Origin: Ectobius pallidus
Lineage: Eukaryota > Arthropoda > Insecta > Blattodea > Ectobiidae
Assembly (NCBI GenBank): GCA_964059195.1
Contig: CAXKWD010000011.1
Coordinates: 35,268,066-35,332,065, forward strand
Direction: 5' to 3'
DNA: 64,000 nt
The notes beneath the pieces are model-generated. The model made no database searches, was not told where the DNA came from, and saw only the letters and a program-made list of their open reading frames with translations. The position numbers and the translations under genes were made by a program. Below, piece after piece: positions 37,574 to 48,008 of this stretch (its first letter is position 1; every line of letters starts with the position of its first letter).

Positions 37574-37691
37574 GAATTTTTCTCCTATAACATTCTCATG
37601 TAATGTCCAACCGAGATAATAATCTGTGGTTCATGAATGCTTATATATCTATCTTGATTGCAAGTATTTATTGTACTTTTTTTGTTTGCAG

Positions 37692-37808
37692 AGAGTTCAT
37701 TCTCACCCGAAAGCACATTTCTTCTGTAAGGCATGTAGGTACCACTGTGACAATGTAATCATTGTGGAAAAGCACATTAAAGAAGAAAGACATTTGAAGA
37801 GTTTAGGG
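37692..37808 (+). CDS. TUT4/TUT7-like, exon 2: zinc finger
   Basis: Acceptor TTTGTTTGCAG, donor GTAAGT at 37809; phase 0 on both sides, residues 219-257. It encodes a zinc finger with Cys230, Cys233, His246 and His252, spacing C-x2-C-x12-H-x5-H, in the context FFCKACRYHCDN and KHIKEERHLK. The same type of finger precedes the inactive NTase domain in vertebrate TUT4/TUT7, where the N-terminal module takes part in binding Lin28 and let-7 precursors. Lin28 binding here is inference. Confidence 0.88.
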
Positions 37809-38508
37809 GTAAGTTGTGTCCATTAAGTACTTGTCTTTGAAATTCTTTTAGCTACTACTATAAGATTCAGGACCTATCTTTTTTCTTCAGATTAATGATA
37901 AGTTAGCAGGAAGTTCTCTCTGTCAACCCACAATCGTGGTATCTTCCCTGACCTCTAAGGGCATTGTTAGCCACTACCCCATCATAAATTTTTAAATGGT
38001 TCACAGTCAGCCATGTATATCATCAATGAATTTAATTGCAATAGAGGGGTGGTACTGTTATTGTTTTCAAATACAACCTTAAACCTTGTACATAAAAAAT
38101 GACTTAATTAATAACATTCACAGTATACCTTTACATTACATAAAACTTATATTTTACAAAGGTTTTTATATGGTCAGTAGTAAAAATTATATATTAATAT
38201 AAAATGTTAAGAACTTAAAAATTACTAAAATTAGCTTAAATGCATCAGTAACATAAAAGTACTATGATAATTAAAAGTACAAAAATCATTGGTCCCTTAT
38301 CGTATTCACTTGGCATACATTATGCCATCATCAGCCCTTAGGATGCAGTTCACATAGTAGCACACAACACTGCTGAGAAGTTTATTAATTAGGACAATTT
38401 TTATGTATGAGGATGTAAGATTATATTTGAAAACGATAATAATGCCATGTATATGAACAAATTTGCCAAATTAAATCATGTTCCCCAAAAGGAGAAAAAG
38501 CTGTTTAA

Positions 38509-38580
38509 CCCTTAACTCACTACGTGACGAATTTGTTATAAATACTATGATATGTGGTCAGTGGGACTCCTATGTTTAGG
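38509..38580 (+). mobile_element. piggyBac-like MITE, copy 1, left part
   Basis: TTAA at 38505-38508 is followed by CCCTTAACTCACTACGTGACG, which matches the left end of the copy at 62709. Homology stops near 38580 at GGGACTCCTATGTTTAG and resumes at about 40250, so the copy is interrupted by about 1.7 kb. Confidence 0.65.
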
Positions 38581-38839
38581 GTTCCCATATGTCTTGAAAT
38601 AGTGGGATTGTCTTGAATTTTAGCTTCGAGAAAGATGTCTTGTCTGAATTTTTAAATTTGTAGGATATGTCCTGAATATTTAGTACTAATGAAAAATAAT
38701 AAATAATATGCTTCTCACAATGGAGATGTATCTTTTAATCTCTGATGTGTTAACCATAAGAGTTTATAAACCTGCTTCCTAAGCTGCAAGGGACTCAATT
38801 GGAATCGATAGATATCAAAGTCTATGGCACTGACTGCTC

Positions 38840-40000
38840 TACCAGTTTGTTTATTCTTTTGATTCCTTCTTGACTTAATTCCTGTTGCTCCTTTTGTTGG
38901 AGCATAGGGCTTCCGTGAAACACTTCCATCTGTTCCTATTGCTGGCCAACCTATTCACTTCGCTCCAAGTCTTCCCCATTTCTAGCCACTCCTCCTCAAT
39001 AGTCTTTTTCCAAGTCTTCTTCGGACGGCCCTGCTTTCTGGCCCCTTGGGGGTTCCAGTCGAGTGCTTTCTTTTCAACGGCTCCAGCAGGTTTCCTTAAA
39101 GTATGGCCTATCCAATGCCATTTTCTCTTCCTAATCTTGAAATAACATCCGGCCATCTTCTGTTGATGATACGTCTTAAACAGCGGTTCATGAAGACTTG
39201 CAGTTGTTTAGTAGTCTTCTGAGTGACTTTCCATGTTTCACAGCTGTACAGGAGGACAGACTTAACATTTGTGTTAAAAAGTCATAGCTTGATCTTTCTA
39301 GAAATGTTCTTGTTCCTCCATATAGGATACAATTGAACAAAAGCACCATTTGCTTTTTTAATACGACTCTTAATGTCTTCCTCTGCTCCTCCAGTTACAG
39401 TAACCATACTCCCAAGATAAACGAAGGAGTCCACTTGCTCTATATCTTTATCATCTATAGCCAATTTAGCATCAATCTTGGGATTGACCCTCATCTCCTT
39501 GGTCTTATTTATGTTTATTTTAAGTCCAGCATTCTCTGCCTCCTCCTTCAGTCTCTTAATTTTCTCTTCCATATCTCTGAACCTAGGAGCCAGTAGACAG
39601 ATATCATCTGCAAAAACTAGATCTTCTAGCCTATCTTGTAAACCCCACTGGATCCCCCTTTTTCGACCTCTATACACTCTCCTCAGTACACTGTCCAACA
39701 CAAGTAGAAAAAGTGTCGGAGAAAGGATACAGCCCTGTCAAACTCCCGAAGTCACCTCTATTGGTTCAGTAAGATCTCCCATATGTAGGACCTGACATTT
39801 GTAGCCTTCCATACATATCCTTTACAAGATTCAAGATCTTTGGTGGTATACCATATTCTAATGTTTTCCACATAACTCTCCTATTTACAGAGTCGAAGGC
39901 CTTCTCAAAATCAATGAAAGTCAAGTAAAGGGTATTCTGCCATTCTGTACTTTGTTCCACAATAATTCTTAGAGTATTAATGAGGTCAACACAGATTCCT
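38840..40000 (-). pseudogene. 5'-truncated RTE-like LINE, minus strand
   Basis: Read on the minus strand it starts inside a reverse transcriptase (ICVDLINTLRIIVEQSTEWQ near 39990) and continues FIDFEKAFDSVNRR, then a frame change near 39810. The motif normally GVRQGC follows as GV-stop-QGC near 39735, then LEDLVFADDICLL (the F/YADD catalytic box), INKTKEMRV, a C-terminal SCETWK region, and the tail WHWIGHTLRKP, ALDWNPQG, GRPKKTWK, ending at 38875. There is no endonuclease and several breaks, so it is dead. The C-terminal signature matches RTE-related LINEs encoding endonuclease plus reverse transcriptase without RNase H. Confidence 0.82.
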
Positions 40001-40249
40001 TCTTAAGGTCTTCACATTTTTACTTTGTTTGCATTGTTGATGATTTGTACATTATGCTCTCTTAATTTTGCTTCTTCATTTCGTCATTTGAGACTCAGAA
40101 TGAGTAAATATAGATGTTTGCTGTTTCAAGTAGGCTTACATTTTATTAGGTAATTACGATGACTCCAAAAATGTTTCCAAACTGGGATCTATAAGTTGTC
40201 TTGTGAAAATGTCCTGCATTTTTGTGTTTGTGGTATGGCAACCTTGCCT

Positions 40250-40745
40250 GTCTTTAAAAGCATAAACGTTTTGAAAATTGTAATTACTAATATACCTGTA
40301 TATACTATAAATTTCTATATATTCTAAAGAAATTTACACTAAAAATAGTAGATACAGCTGCTGTTGGTTCAACTGCCACTAGTTCAGGTCTATTTTGACA
40401 GTCATCAAAACAGAGGTTCGAGAGCAGGATGTTGAATGTGTTTCGCCTTATGACAGACCAAAAAATGTCTCTTCCTGTCCCATCTGTTGCCCAAATAGCA
40501 GCCATGTTGTCGTGGTGTGATCGATGCATTCTTGTGAACATATTTTGTACTGAAATTAAATTAACTTGCATATTTCATGAGGTCCAGTCTAGAAAAACAG
40601 CAGCATGTGACAACAATAATCCAGACAACCAGAATGAAACTGACCTTTAGACATTGTTGGGTTTGTAATTTAAGGAGGATAGGGAGAACAGAGCAGCCTT
40701 GGAGAGCAAGTTTGAAAATTCTCACACAGTCCATGAACTACATCT
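40250..40745 (+). mobile_element. piggyBac-like MITE, copy 1, right part
   Basis: About 480 bp align collinearly with 62800-63270. Shared words include TTTTGAAAATTGTAATTACTA, CATCTGTTGCCCAAATAG, TTTAGACATTGTT and GAGCAGC. The terminal GGGTTAA seen in the other copy is not preserved here. Confidence 0.7.
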
Positions 40746-40751
40746 CGTTGG

Positions 40752-40889
40752 TTGGTTGTTATGGTCATTTAATGAGGATGTACTGCAACTTATTCCTGTG
40801 ACCATTGCCAGTGTGCTAAAATTTTGTCCCACAGGGGTTTTTTATGCCTGTAATTCTACAGACATGCATCTGTTACATTTATGCACTCA
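40752..40889 (-). mobile_element. tRNA-derived SINE, 3' part, split by a LINE
   Basis: On the minus strand it reads ATGTCTGTAGAATTACAGGC, then CCCCTGTGGGACAAAATT, GCACACTGGC and a GTTGCAG word. These resemble the body and tail of an abundant insect SINE as I remember it. It continues the SINE head at 41944-42050; together they make one element interrupted at ATGCACTCA. Confidence 0.65.
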
Positions 40890-41943
40890 CAGTCCTTGGG
40901 GTCATACCAATGGATCTCCTTATAAGACAAAAAAGAGCTACATTCTGGGTTAAAAAGGGATTACAGGCTCGCACAGAATTCATACTTGACACTCAAGTTG
41001 AAACTGCAAGGGATGTCAAGAATGTGATACTGGATTTGTGGCAAACCAGATGGGAAGAAAGGAACACAGGACGTAGGACTTACAATATTTTCATGAACGT
41101 ACACGAAAGACTAGAATTGCGATATCTACAGCCGTCCCGAGGTTTGATCTACTATCTGAAAGGCCATGGGCCCTATATGGTTTACTTAAAGGAAAAGGGT
41201 ATTGCGGATTCTAACTCATGCTCATGTGGGGGAATAGGTACTCCTGACCATGCGGTTTGGGAATGCCAAACACTGCTCAGTTGAGGGAACCCTTTCAGAG
41301 ATTACTTCAAGGTAGGCAAAGAGAAAATCATAAGAGACCCGTACTCGTGGAAGTTGTTGGATGAAGTAGCAAGTAGAGTTTCCCAGAATGCGAAAGAAGA
41401 CTAATAAATAGCAGACACGGACAAAGGCATTAAGACATATGATATAAGACACACAAGGACACAGGACATAAGACAAATTACAAATAAAGGATAACAAAAA
41501 TCCAGATGTGACTTTGTGGCGCCAGGATGACCTACTGGTCGACGCCAATGCCTGAAGTCTGGCTTCCAGACTAAGGATTCCAGTGATGACTTGTACTCAC
41601 CTGGTTGATGATGAGATGGTAGTGAGGACACAGGAGTTACTGCATCTGTAAAGGTGTGGTATGCTTAGGCGCAACCTCCCATTAATCATCATAAATCCAC
41701 AAAAATCCCGGATTCGACACTTACTGTAGTTAGTGTAGTCAGTTTATTATTAAGTTATCAGTGTGTTTGTTTTTCTCCTTAAATAGTTAAGCTTTTCTCT
41801 TTCTTTATATATATATTCTTTAGATTAAGTTATAACATATGTAAAATAAATTAAGTAGAAATTGTAGTGCATATAGAGGCCTCTGATAGGAATCCAGGAC
41901 AGGGGCCAATAAGTATTAATGTATTTAAAAAAAAAAAAAAAAA
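40890..41943 (+). pseudogene. 5'-truncated R1/I-type LINE 3' end with poly(A)
   Basis: The open frame from 40890 to 41284 (TVLGVIPMDLLIRQKRATFW onward) ends with a zinc-finger-like CSCGGIGTPDHAVWEC. That is the C-terminal signature of R1/I-group LINEs encoding RNase H and a terminal CCHC region. The apparent Met at 40844 lies in the adjoining SINE, so it is chimeric. A 3' UTR and a run of 18 A (41927-41944) follow. The insertion is flanked by a duplication ATGCACTCA (40881-40889 and 41944-41952). Confidence 0.82.
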
Positions 41944-42050
41944 ATGCACTCATAAATGTCATCGACCTTGGTTGGGATAAAACTGCATCCTTGTACACAG
42001 AAAGCAAACACGATACTGACTGTGCTACCCTGGCTGACACACACCTCATG
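41944..42050 (-). mobile_element. tRNA-derived SINE, 5' head, split by a LINE
   Basis: On the minus strand it has an A-box-like GTCAGCCAGGGTAGCACAGT, a degenerate B box GCAGTTTTATCCC, then GGTCGATGACATTTATGAGT. The remainder of the element is at 40752-40889. Confidence 0.65.
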
Positions 42051-42988
42051 AGTTATGGGTTAAGTATGAAACCTTAATTAATAAACATGTTTTGTACACA
42101 AAGTGTCAAAATAGATCAAACATTTACAGAAGAATTGAACATGTTAGGAAGATCTTTGTTGTTTAGATGCATTCTTTGATGTGTGGAAGAAACTGGTAAA
42201 TGAGAATAAATTGAGAAGTTAATAGATAAAATATATAAAGAAATAGAGATAAAAGATTATGAGAATAATTTTAAAAAATATCTTAAACTATTCATATTTC
42301 AACATCGCTTTTATTCTCTAAACAGTTACCTGAATAATCGAGTAAGTAACAAGTAACACTCCTCCTCTTCTCGAAGTTTTGATAATATACTATTTGACCT
42401 AGATGTCAAAATCAGTAATAGATTGGATCACACCAAGGTTTCAGCTTTTCAGCCAGTTTTAAATTCCAAACTTGTAGAGGGTGAGAAGAATGAAGTAAAG
42501 AGAACAGTAAATTTGCCATGTACCAGTAGTCAGTATCACTGAATGTTTTTGCACATGTAAGTAATGAATTTTCCAGTGACCCTATTTTTAACCCCTATTT
42601 TATCTTTCTTTTCTGGAATTTCTAAAAAATGTAAAAGTACTGAAGCTCCTGAAAACAATATTGGTGGCTGAAATGACAGTCTGACACCAGCTACCATTCA
42701 TAGGGTTAAGCTACTCATTTCTAATCACAATTGTACATCAAAATATAGTTATAATAGCTTCATGACTCTAGTGAGTAGCATTTAACATTATTTAGATAGG
42801 GATTTTGCCAGGACCAGGGGAAAATATTACTATCAGCAAGTTTATTGTTACATTGATCTTTGTTATACAGATTTTTCACTGTATTTCAAAAATGTAAAAT
42901 GGTCTCACATTTTCAAAAGAATTCCATTGTTGGTATGGAACTTGCACAGGATGAGTTGTGTGTTAATTCAGAGGTTCTGTGATTTCAG

Positions 42989-43166
42989 ATGAAGGATGAG
43001 TTGGCAGCTATTGCCAGTCTGCAACCGCCAACTCCCTCTCATGTTCGGTGCATTACAGACCTTCTTGAGATGGTGATTTTTCAATATGGAATGAGTTCTG
43101 ATGATGTTTCCATGCGTCACTTCATAGCTGATGAACTAACTACATCTTTTCAAACAATTGAAAAGG
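42989..43166 (+). CDS. TUT4/TUT7-like, exon 3: helical region before the inactive NTase domain
   Basis: Acceptor TGATTTCAG, donor GTAAGT at 43167; enters in phase 0 and leaves one base over. Residues 258-316 (MKDELAAIASLQPPTPSHVR, then ITDLLEMVIFQYG). This is the helical lead-in that in TUT4/TUT7 joins the zinc finger to the first nucleotidyltransferase domain. The ATG at the first codon is internal. Confidence 0.82.
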
Positions 43167-43285
43167 GTAAGTTTGCAAACCGGTATAAGTTTTCTATGTT
43201 CATATACCAGGTCATAAGAAAATGTTGTATGTAATTGTAGGAAATTTCCAACAAAAAAGTTTATATCAAGATGTTTCTCTTTCAG

Positions 43286-43439
43286 AGTGCTCAGTCAGAC
43301 TTTATGGTTCGTCACATTCAGGATTTGGGTTTAAAGAATCTCATGTAGATTTAGAACTTATGACACCAACACCACTCCATCCTCCATCAAAGATGCGAAA
43401 AATACTGGATCATTTACACAAGCAAACCGGATGCTACAG
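43286..43439 (+). CDS. TUT4/TUT7-like, exon 4: degenerate NTase core
   Basis: Acceptor TTTCTCTTTCAG; the split codon yields Glu317. It encodes the NTase signature RLYGSSHSGFGFKESHVDLEL (residues 321-341). The Gly-Ser-Ser loop (324-326) is kept, but the paired metal-binding Asp-x-Asp has become His336-Val-Asp338. This half is therefore expected to be catalytically dead, as in the N-terminal domain of vertebrate TUT4/TUT7. It leaves in phase 2 at 43439, before a GTGAAA donor. Confidence 0.9.
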
Positions 43440-43562
43440 GTGAAAGAGAAAATCAAAGAATGTGGTAGAATATAGGCAATGCTTCTAATGTGGGAGTTTC
43501 TTTGCTATAGAAATATTTATCTAACCGTAAAGAAATAATAGAGAATAGGTTTTTAATTGTTA

Positions 43563-43855
43563 GGCCACCTTCATGGTCTAGTGGTTAGCATTGCTGACTA
43601 TAGATTCAAAGGCCTCGATTCTCAGTACATTTTTCTGAGATAAAAATGTCTCAGTTGGGGTGCACTCAGCCTTGTGAGGACTCCTGAGGATCTACTTGAT
43701 GAAGTAGTTGCTCTTATGAAAACCATCAATAATAGTTGAGGGAATTGGCATGCTGACCAGATGCTGCCATCTGCCCATGGTAGATGATGCAGTTGTCAGA
43801 TGGTAGTCACTGTCCCATAACGGAAGGAGCACAAGAGTCTGGTTTCATAGTTAAA
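43563..43855 (+). mobile_element. tRNA-derived SINE, plus strand
   Basis: A tRNA-like head (CATGGTCTAGTGGTTAGCAT, then a degenerate B box TCGATTCTC) is followed by a body sharing TTTTTCTGAG, GGGGTGCACTCA, GGCATGCTGACCA and ATGGTAGATGA with the minus-strand copy at 22209-22512. A related word block, GCTTCTAATGTGGG with GAAATATTTATCTAA, occurs on both sides (~43480 and ~43890), probably parts of a further repeat. Confidence 0.8.
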
Positions 43856-44140
43856 CTAATGGAACCTGATGCTACAAAAATAGAACAGCATGCTTCTAGT
43901 GTGGGGTTCCTTCTACTTTAAGAAATATTTATCTAAATATAGAACCATCAAACCACTAAAACTTACTATTCTGGAATTTTAAGGTTTGTTTCTAAACACA
44001 GACATTAAGCATTTTAACACTAAGCATTTTATGTGAACAGTATTATCCGATCAGCTGAATTGTAATTCAATTGTGTTGTAAATCATATTTTGGGTTTAAT
44101 ATAATTATTCAAATCCCCTTTTAGTATGAAATGTCTTTAA

Positions 44141-45112
44141 CCCCAGAAATGCCAAAGGTAAAAAATGTCCTTGCTTATCTGCTTTCTTTGGTGCCAAGTT
44201 TGAAAAAATTGTTCCTCGCAAAAATTGTAGGTGAACGAGGGTGGCATTTTTCACAAATTTTAAAGTATGATGGTTAAATATAAGTACACGGGAATTTTTA
44301 ATTGATATAACCTACTTGTTGGAGATGTTTTATGTAAATAAATGTTTAGAGAAATACTGGTTATCCTGAATCTTAAATATGGCATCTATTCCAGATGCCA
44401 ATAGAAATGTGAAGGAGGGATTTCTTGAGTGCCATAGAACACATATAAACATATGTTTTTTTTGCACTCTCTTTCTTCATTCCCTTGCATTTCCCTAATC
44501 AGCTAGTAGGAAGTATGAAAATTGACAAAAAGTTGTCAAACTGTGGGGAACATTTTGTGTGAGCCAGATTTGAGTGTTTATACAAACTGTTTCCAGATAA
44601 TGATGATTTTATTGCAGATAAGGTTTTTTCTTCTGACTATAAGTCTGGACATAAAAAATACATTGTGCAGGAAACAGTAATTCACTCTGGGGTTATTAGT
44701 CCTACTGATGCTTGACTGGTGACAAGTAATGCACTACATGAAGTGTTGGAAATTGGAATAAACTGTTCTCTCTGTGGTTGGTACCGACCTTCTTGTTCAC
44801 TGAAAGATCCCTTGTAAAAGGTTTGTCCCCTCTTTTATTGTATCTGTTTTGGAGGCTATAAGTAAAGGTAGACAAAAAATTCCTCGAATTTTTACAAGTG
44901 GACAAAAGACTAATCGGTTTCAGTTTACTCGGGTTTGTTTAATCAGTGTTTGGATCAGCTGGGTTCTGCTGTGGTATTCTCTAAACATTCATCCATAAAA
45001 CATGTCAGCAGGAATAACAGATCTTGAGTTATTAACATATGACTGCGAGCCTATAACTTAATGTTCATAAATTTTCCTGGCGCTATGGAAAGTAAAGCTG
45101 GCACTTCTAGGG
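44141..45112. mobile_element. piggyBac-like element, 972 bp
   Basis: Flanked by TTAA on both sides (44137-44140, 45113-45116). The ends read CCCCAGAAATGCCA on the left and CCCTAGAAGTGCCA from the right, i.e. TTAA-CCC...GGG-TTAA, as in piggyBac. No transposase frame survives; the longest frames inside have no recognisable motif. Confidence 0.75.
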
Positions 45113-46829
45113 TTAATTGATATATTAATTGGGAAATCTATAATTATTTCAGTGGATCCGTAAATCATACTATGACATAAATTAAATAACTTTTTTTCTT
45201 TTTTTTTTTTACTTTCCTGCATGATATTGCCATGCAAATATGCCTTCAGAATTTCTTTTGGTAAATTCATTTTGAAATTGCTTCGCCCAGTTATGAACTA
45301 ATAGTATGCATGCTAAAAAAGAAGAGAAAAATCATGAAAATAAGACTAATGAGTGAAACGTGTATTCATAACTATAGAGTTTGCATATGCACTGTATGAA
45401 CCGATTTACTGTGCAGTTGTTATGGTTAGTTTATCACTAATAGTATGCATACATGCAAAACTAGAAAAAGAGGAACAAATTTCAAAATTACCACTAGAAA
45501 TAAAGTTGTTTCATAAAACATCATGTTTTGTAGAATCACTTATCACATTGACTTTCTTATTGCTTTAATTAATTTTGTGACTTGTGCTCATTAAAATTAA
45601 AACTCAGAATCTTAAAAAATAAACCAGTATTATTGTAAATTGATAATTATAATTATGGTATTTATAATTATTAGGGCAAGGTATTTCATGACAAAAAATA
45701 ACAGAGAATGCAAAATAAAAAAATGCATTTATGACAAAAATAGTAAAAGAATTTTTGCAGTATTTTTAAAAAATCACCAATAAATTTTCCATTAATTATT
45801 GTAAATATTTTTTTTACAAGTAATGAGTTGAGTTTAGAGGGCAATTTAATGGATGACTGTTGTTTAATTTAAATTTACAATATGATCCACACTTATTTTG
45901 TTACTAACGAAGTAAATAAATTAATGCTACTTGGACACTCATTATGAAAAAAAAAAAGCTATTACTTCCAAACAGGCATGCCCTTAAAATTGCCCCTAGC
46001 AAATAGATGCCATTTAAAATGAAATAAAAAATATTTAATTCTTTATTACTAGAACACAAATTGCAATGGCTATTTACAATATATTGAAATTAACGAAAAC
46101 TTGGCAGTGATTCTCAGTTGAAAATGATTGTCTGTTGTCTGAAGGTAATGATTTGTACCTGCACTGAGTTTTTTATTTATTTATTTATTTTTTATTTATT
46201 ATTATTCCTTAAAATAGGGGTAGCAGTTATGCTGCGTGTCTGCTTTGTTTCCTGTGGACGATATTTACTTATAAAATTATAATAGACAAGCATTAAAACG
46301 GGAATAGGAATGAAAAATTCAAAATATAACCTACCTAATGTAACACTTTATAAGAAAAAACTAGAAAAATGCCAAAAGTAACTTAAAATGCAAAAAAAAG
46401 TTATTTTATTGAAAGTGACAGAAAAAGTAAAATGATGCCAAAACAAATTGCCCTTATTTATCAATTAATTTACACATCTCTAATCATTTGACCTGTCTTT
46501 CCACCTTCATGTGAAAAAGATGAAAAATCAACAAATGCCTTGCCCTAGTAATTGTATTTAGTACGTATGGTTACTGAATGAATTGAACAAACTTGTTGTT
46601 ATATTGTAAGGAGAAAATTTATCTGGTTGGAAGTCAAACTTGGACTTTCAGCTTAGTTCACTGATGCCGAGATCATTTGACTCCCTAAAAATGTAAACAA
46701 TCCCATTCCAAACAATCCTAGAGCTTAAGGACCGATCATTCCTGTAGAGCTTAAGGACCTCGCTATAATTGTTAGCACATCTACAATTTAGAGAGGATGC
46801 ATCTAACTCTTATGTGTATTTTTAATTAC

Positions 46830-47522
46830 AAAAAGTTTAATCAGGAATGTTGGATTGGAAATTAATACAGAAAGAACTAAGTAGATGGTCATGAAATATC
46901 AAAATTGTGCACAACAAAATATTAGAACAGCCGATAAAGCATTAAAACAAGTATAAAAATTCAGATATCTGGGAGCAATAATTACAGATGGAAATAATAT
47001 CAAATGCCAACTAAAATCAGGAAATGCTTGTTCTTAAGCAATAAAGAAACTTATATCTTCTCGTCTTCTGTCCAGAATCCAAAAATAAAAATTTATAAGA
47101 CAATTATCCTACCTGTTGTATTGTATGGAAGTGAGAAGACATGGTCCCCTAAGAACATAATCTGAGAGAGTTCGAAAACAGGGTGCTTAGGAAAATATTC
47201 GGACCTAAGAAATGAAACCGGGGACTGGAGAAAACTGCATATTGACAAACTTCATAGCCTGTACTCTTCATCAAATATAATAAGGGTAATTAAATAAAGG
47301 AGGATGAAATGGGCTGGACATGTTGCTTGCATGGAGGAGGAAAGACGTGTCTTAAAAATATTGACTGGGAGACTCGAAGGGAAGAGAGCACTTTTGAGAC
47401 CTAGACATAGGTGGGAGGAGAATATTAGAATAGATTTAAGGGATGGTTGGATGGAGTTATTACAGAATAGGGTTAAGTGGCTGGTTCATGTAAGTGTTGC
47501 AATGATCCTCCGGGTTCCATAA
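46830..47522 (+). pseudogene. LINE 3' fragment (reverse transcriptase C-terminus)
   Basis: The + strand carries a decayed RT C-terminus: a GLEINTERTK-like stretch, FRYLGAIITDGN, VLYGSE. A cleaner tail frame at 47304-47522 follows, with MKWAGHVACMEEERR, GKRALLRPRHRWE and a final MILRVP before the stop. This tail pattern is very common in insect LINE-encoded endonuclease/reverse transcriptases. Stops and frame changes make it non-functional. Confidence 0.8.
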
Positions 47523-47821
47523 AGTAGATAATATTCTTTAGCGTCCTTAGAAATTGTCTATTACCATTGTTTGAGTAAGGAAGTAAGAATGTTGAGTCGG
47601 GACTTGACTGGATTAAAGACTCTTTGGGGTCTGTAAGAATATTTGTAATTAGACAGAGTATGTTCTTCGGGATGATCTTGGCATTAGTTAAAAGTCTGGG
47701 TTTGATTTCTGCCTTGGACAATTTTTCTCTGTAGAATATAATGTAAATCTCTTCAGTGAGATAAAATTGAAAACATGTGAAGGATTGGTTCTTGTTTAAT
47801 TAATTAATTTAATTTTAACAG

Positions 47822-48008
47822 GCAAATAGTAAGTGATTTTACAGCAGACATTCCTGTGATAAACTTTATTCACGAAAAGACAGGACTGAAATGTACAATA
47901 GGCTTGGCCAACAATCATTCATATAAAATAGCAGAACTCTTGAGGTGCTATGCATCCATAGATGATCGTGTACGTAAGCTAGGGATAGCTTTTCGACTTT
48001 GGGCAAAG
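47822..48008 (+). CDS. TUT4/TUT7-like, exon 5: end of the inactive NTase domain
   Basis: Acceptor AATTTTAACAG; the AG|G split codon gives Arg368; it leaves in phase 0 before GTAAGT. Residues 369-430 contain DIPVINFIHEKTGLKCTIGL, then DDRVRKLGIAFRLWAK. In active family members the segment aligned with KCTIGL is GDISLYN-like and supplies the third catalytic Asp; here Thr393 occupies that position, in line with a dead domain. The RLWAK motif begins the PAP core. Confidence 0.9.

Larger units (their letters stand above)
37809..42988 (+). other. TUT intron holding nested transposons
   Basis: This 5.2-kb intron contains a piggyBac-like copy split by other DNA, an RTE-like LINE on the minus strand, a split SINE and an R1/I-type LINE tail, annotated separately. 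No additional exon is required, because exons 2 and 3 join in phase 0 and the protein aligns without a gap to the family as I know it. Confidence 0.6.

Noticed and set aside
38885..39795. Plus-strand open frames of 86-105 codons
   Set aside because: They are the antisense of the minus-strand RTE-like LINE coding sequence.
40844..40889. ATG of the frame continuing into the R1/I-type LINE
   Set aside because: This part is SINE sequence outside the LINE's target duplication, so the start codon is chimeric.
42588..42716. TTAACCCCTA...TAGGGTTAA pair suggesting a tiny piggyBac-like element
   Set aside because: Only a few terminal bases match and both words occur by chance in this AT-rich DNA.
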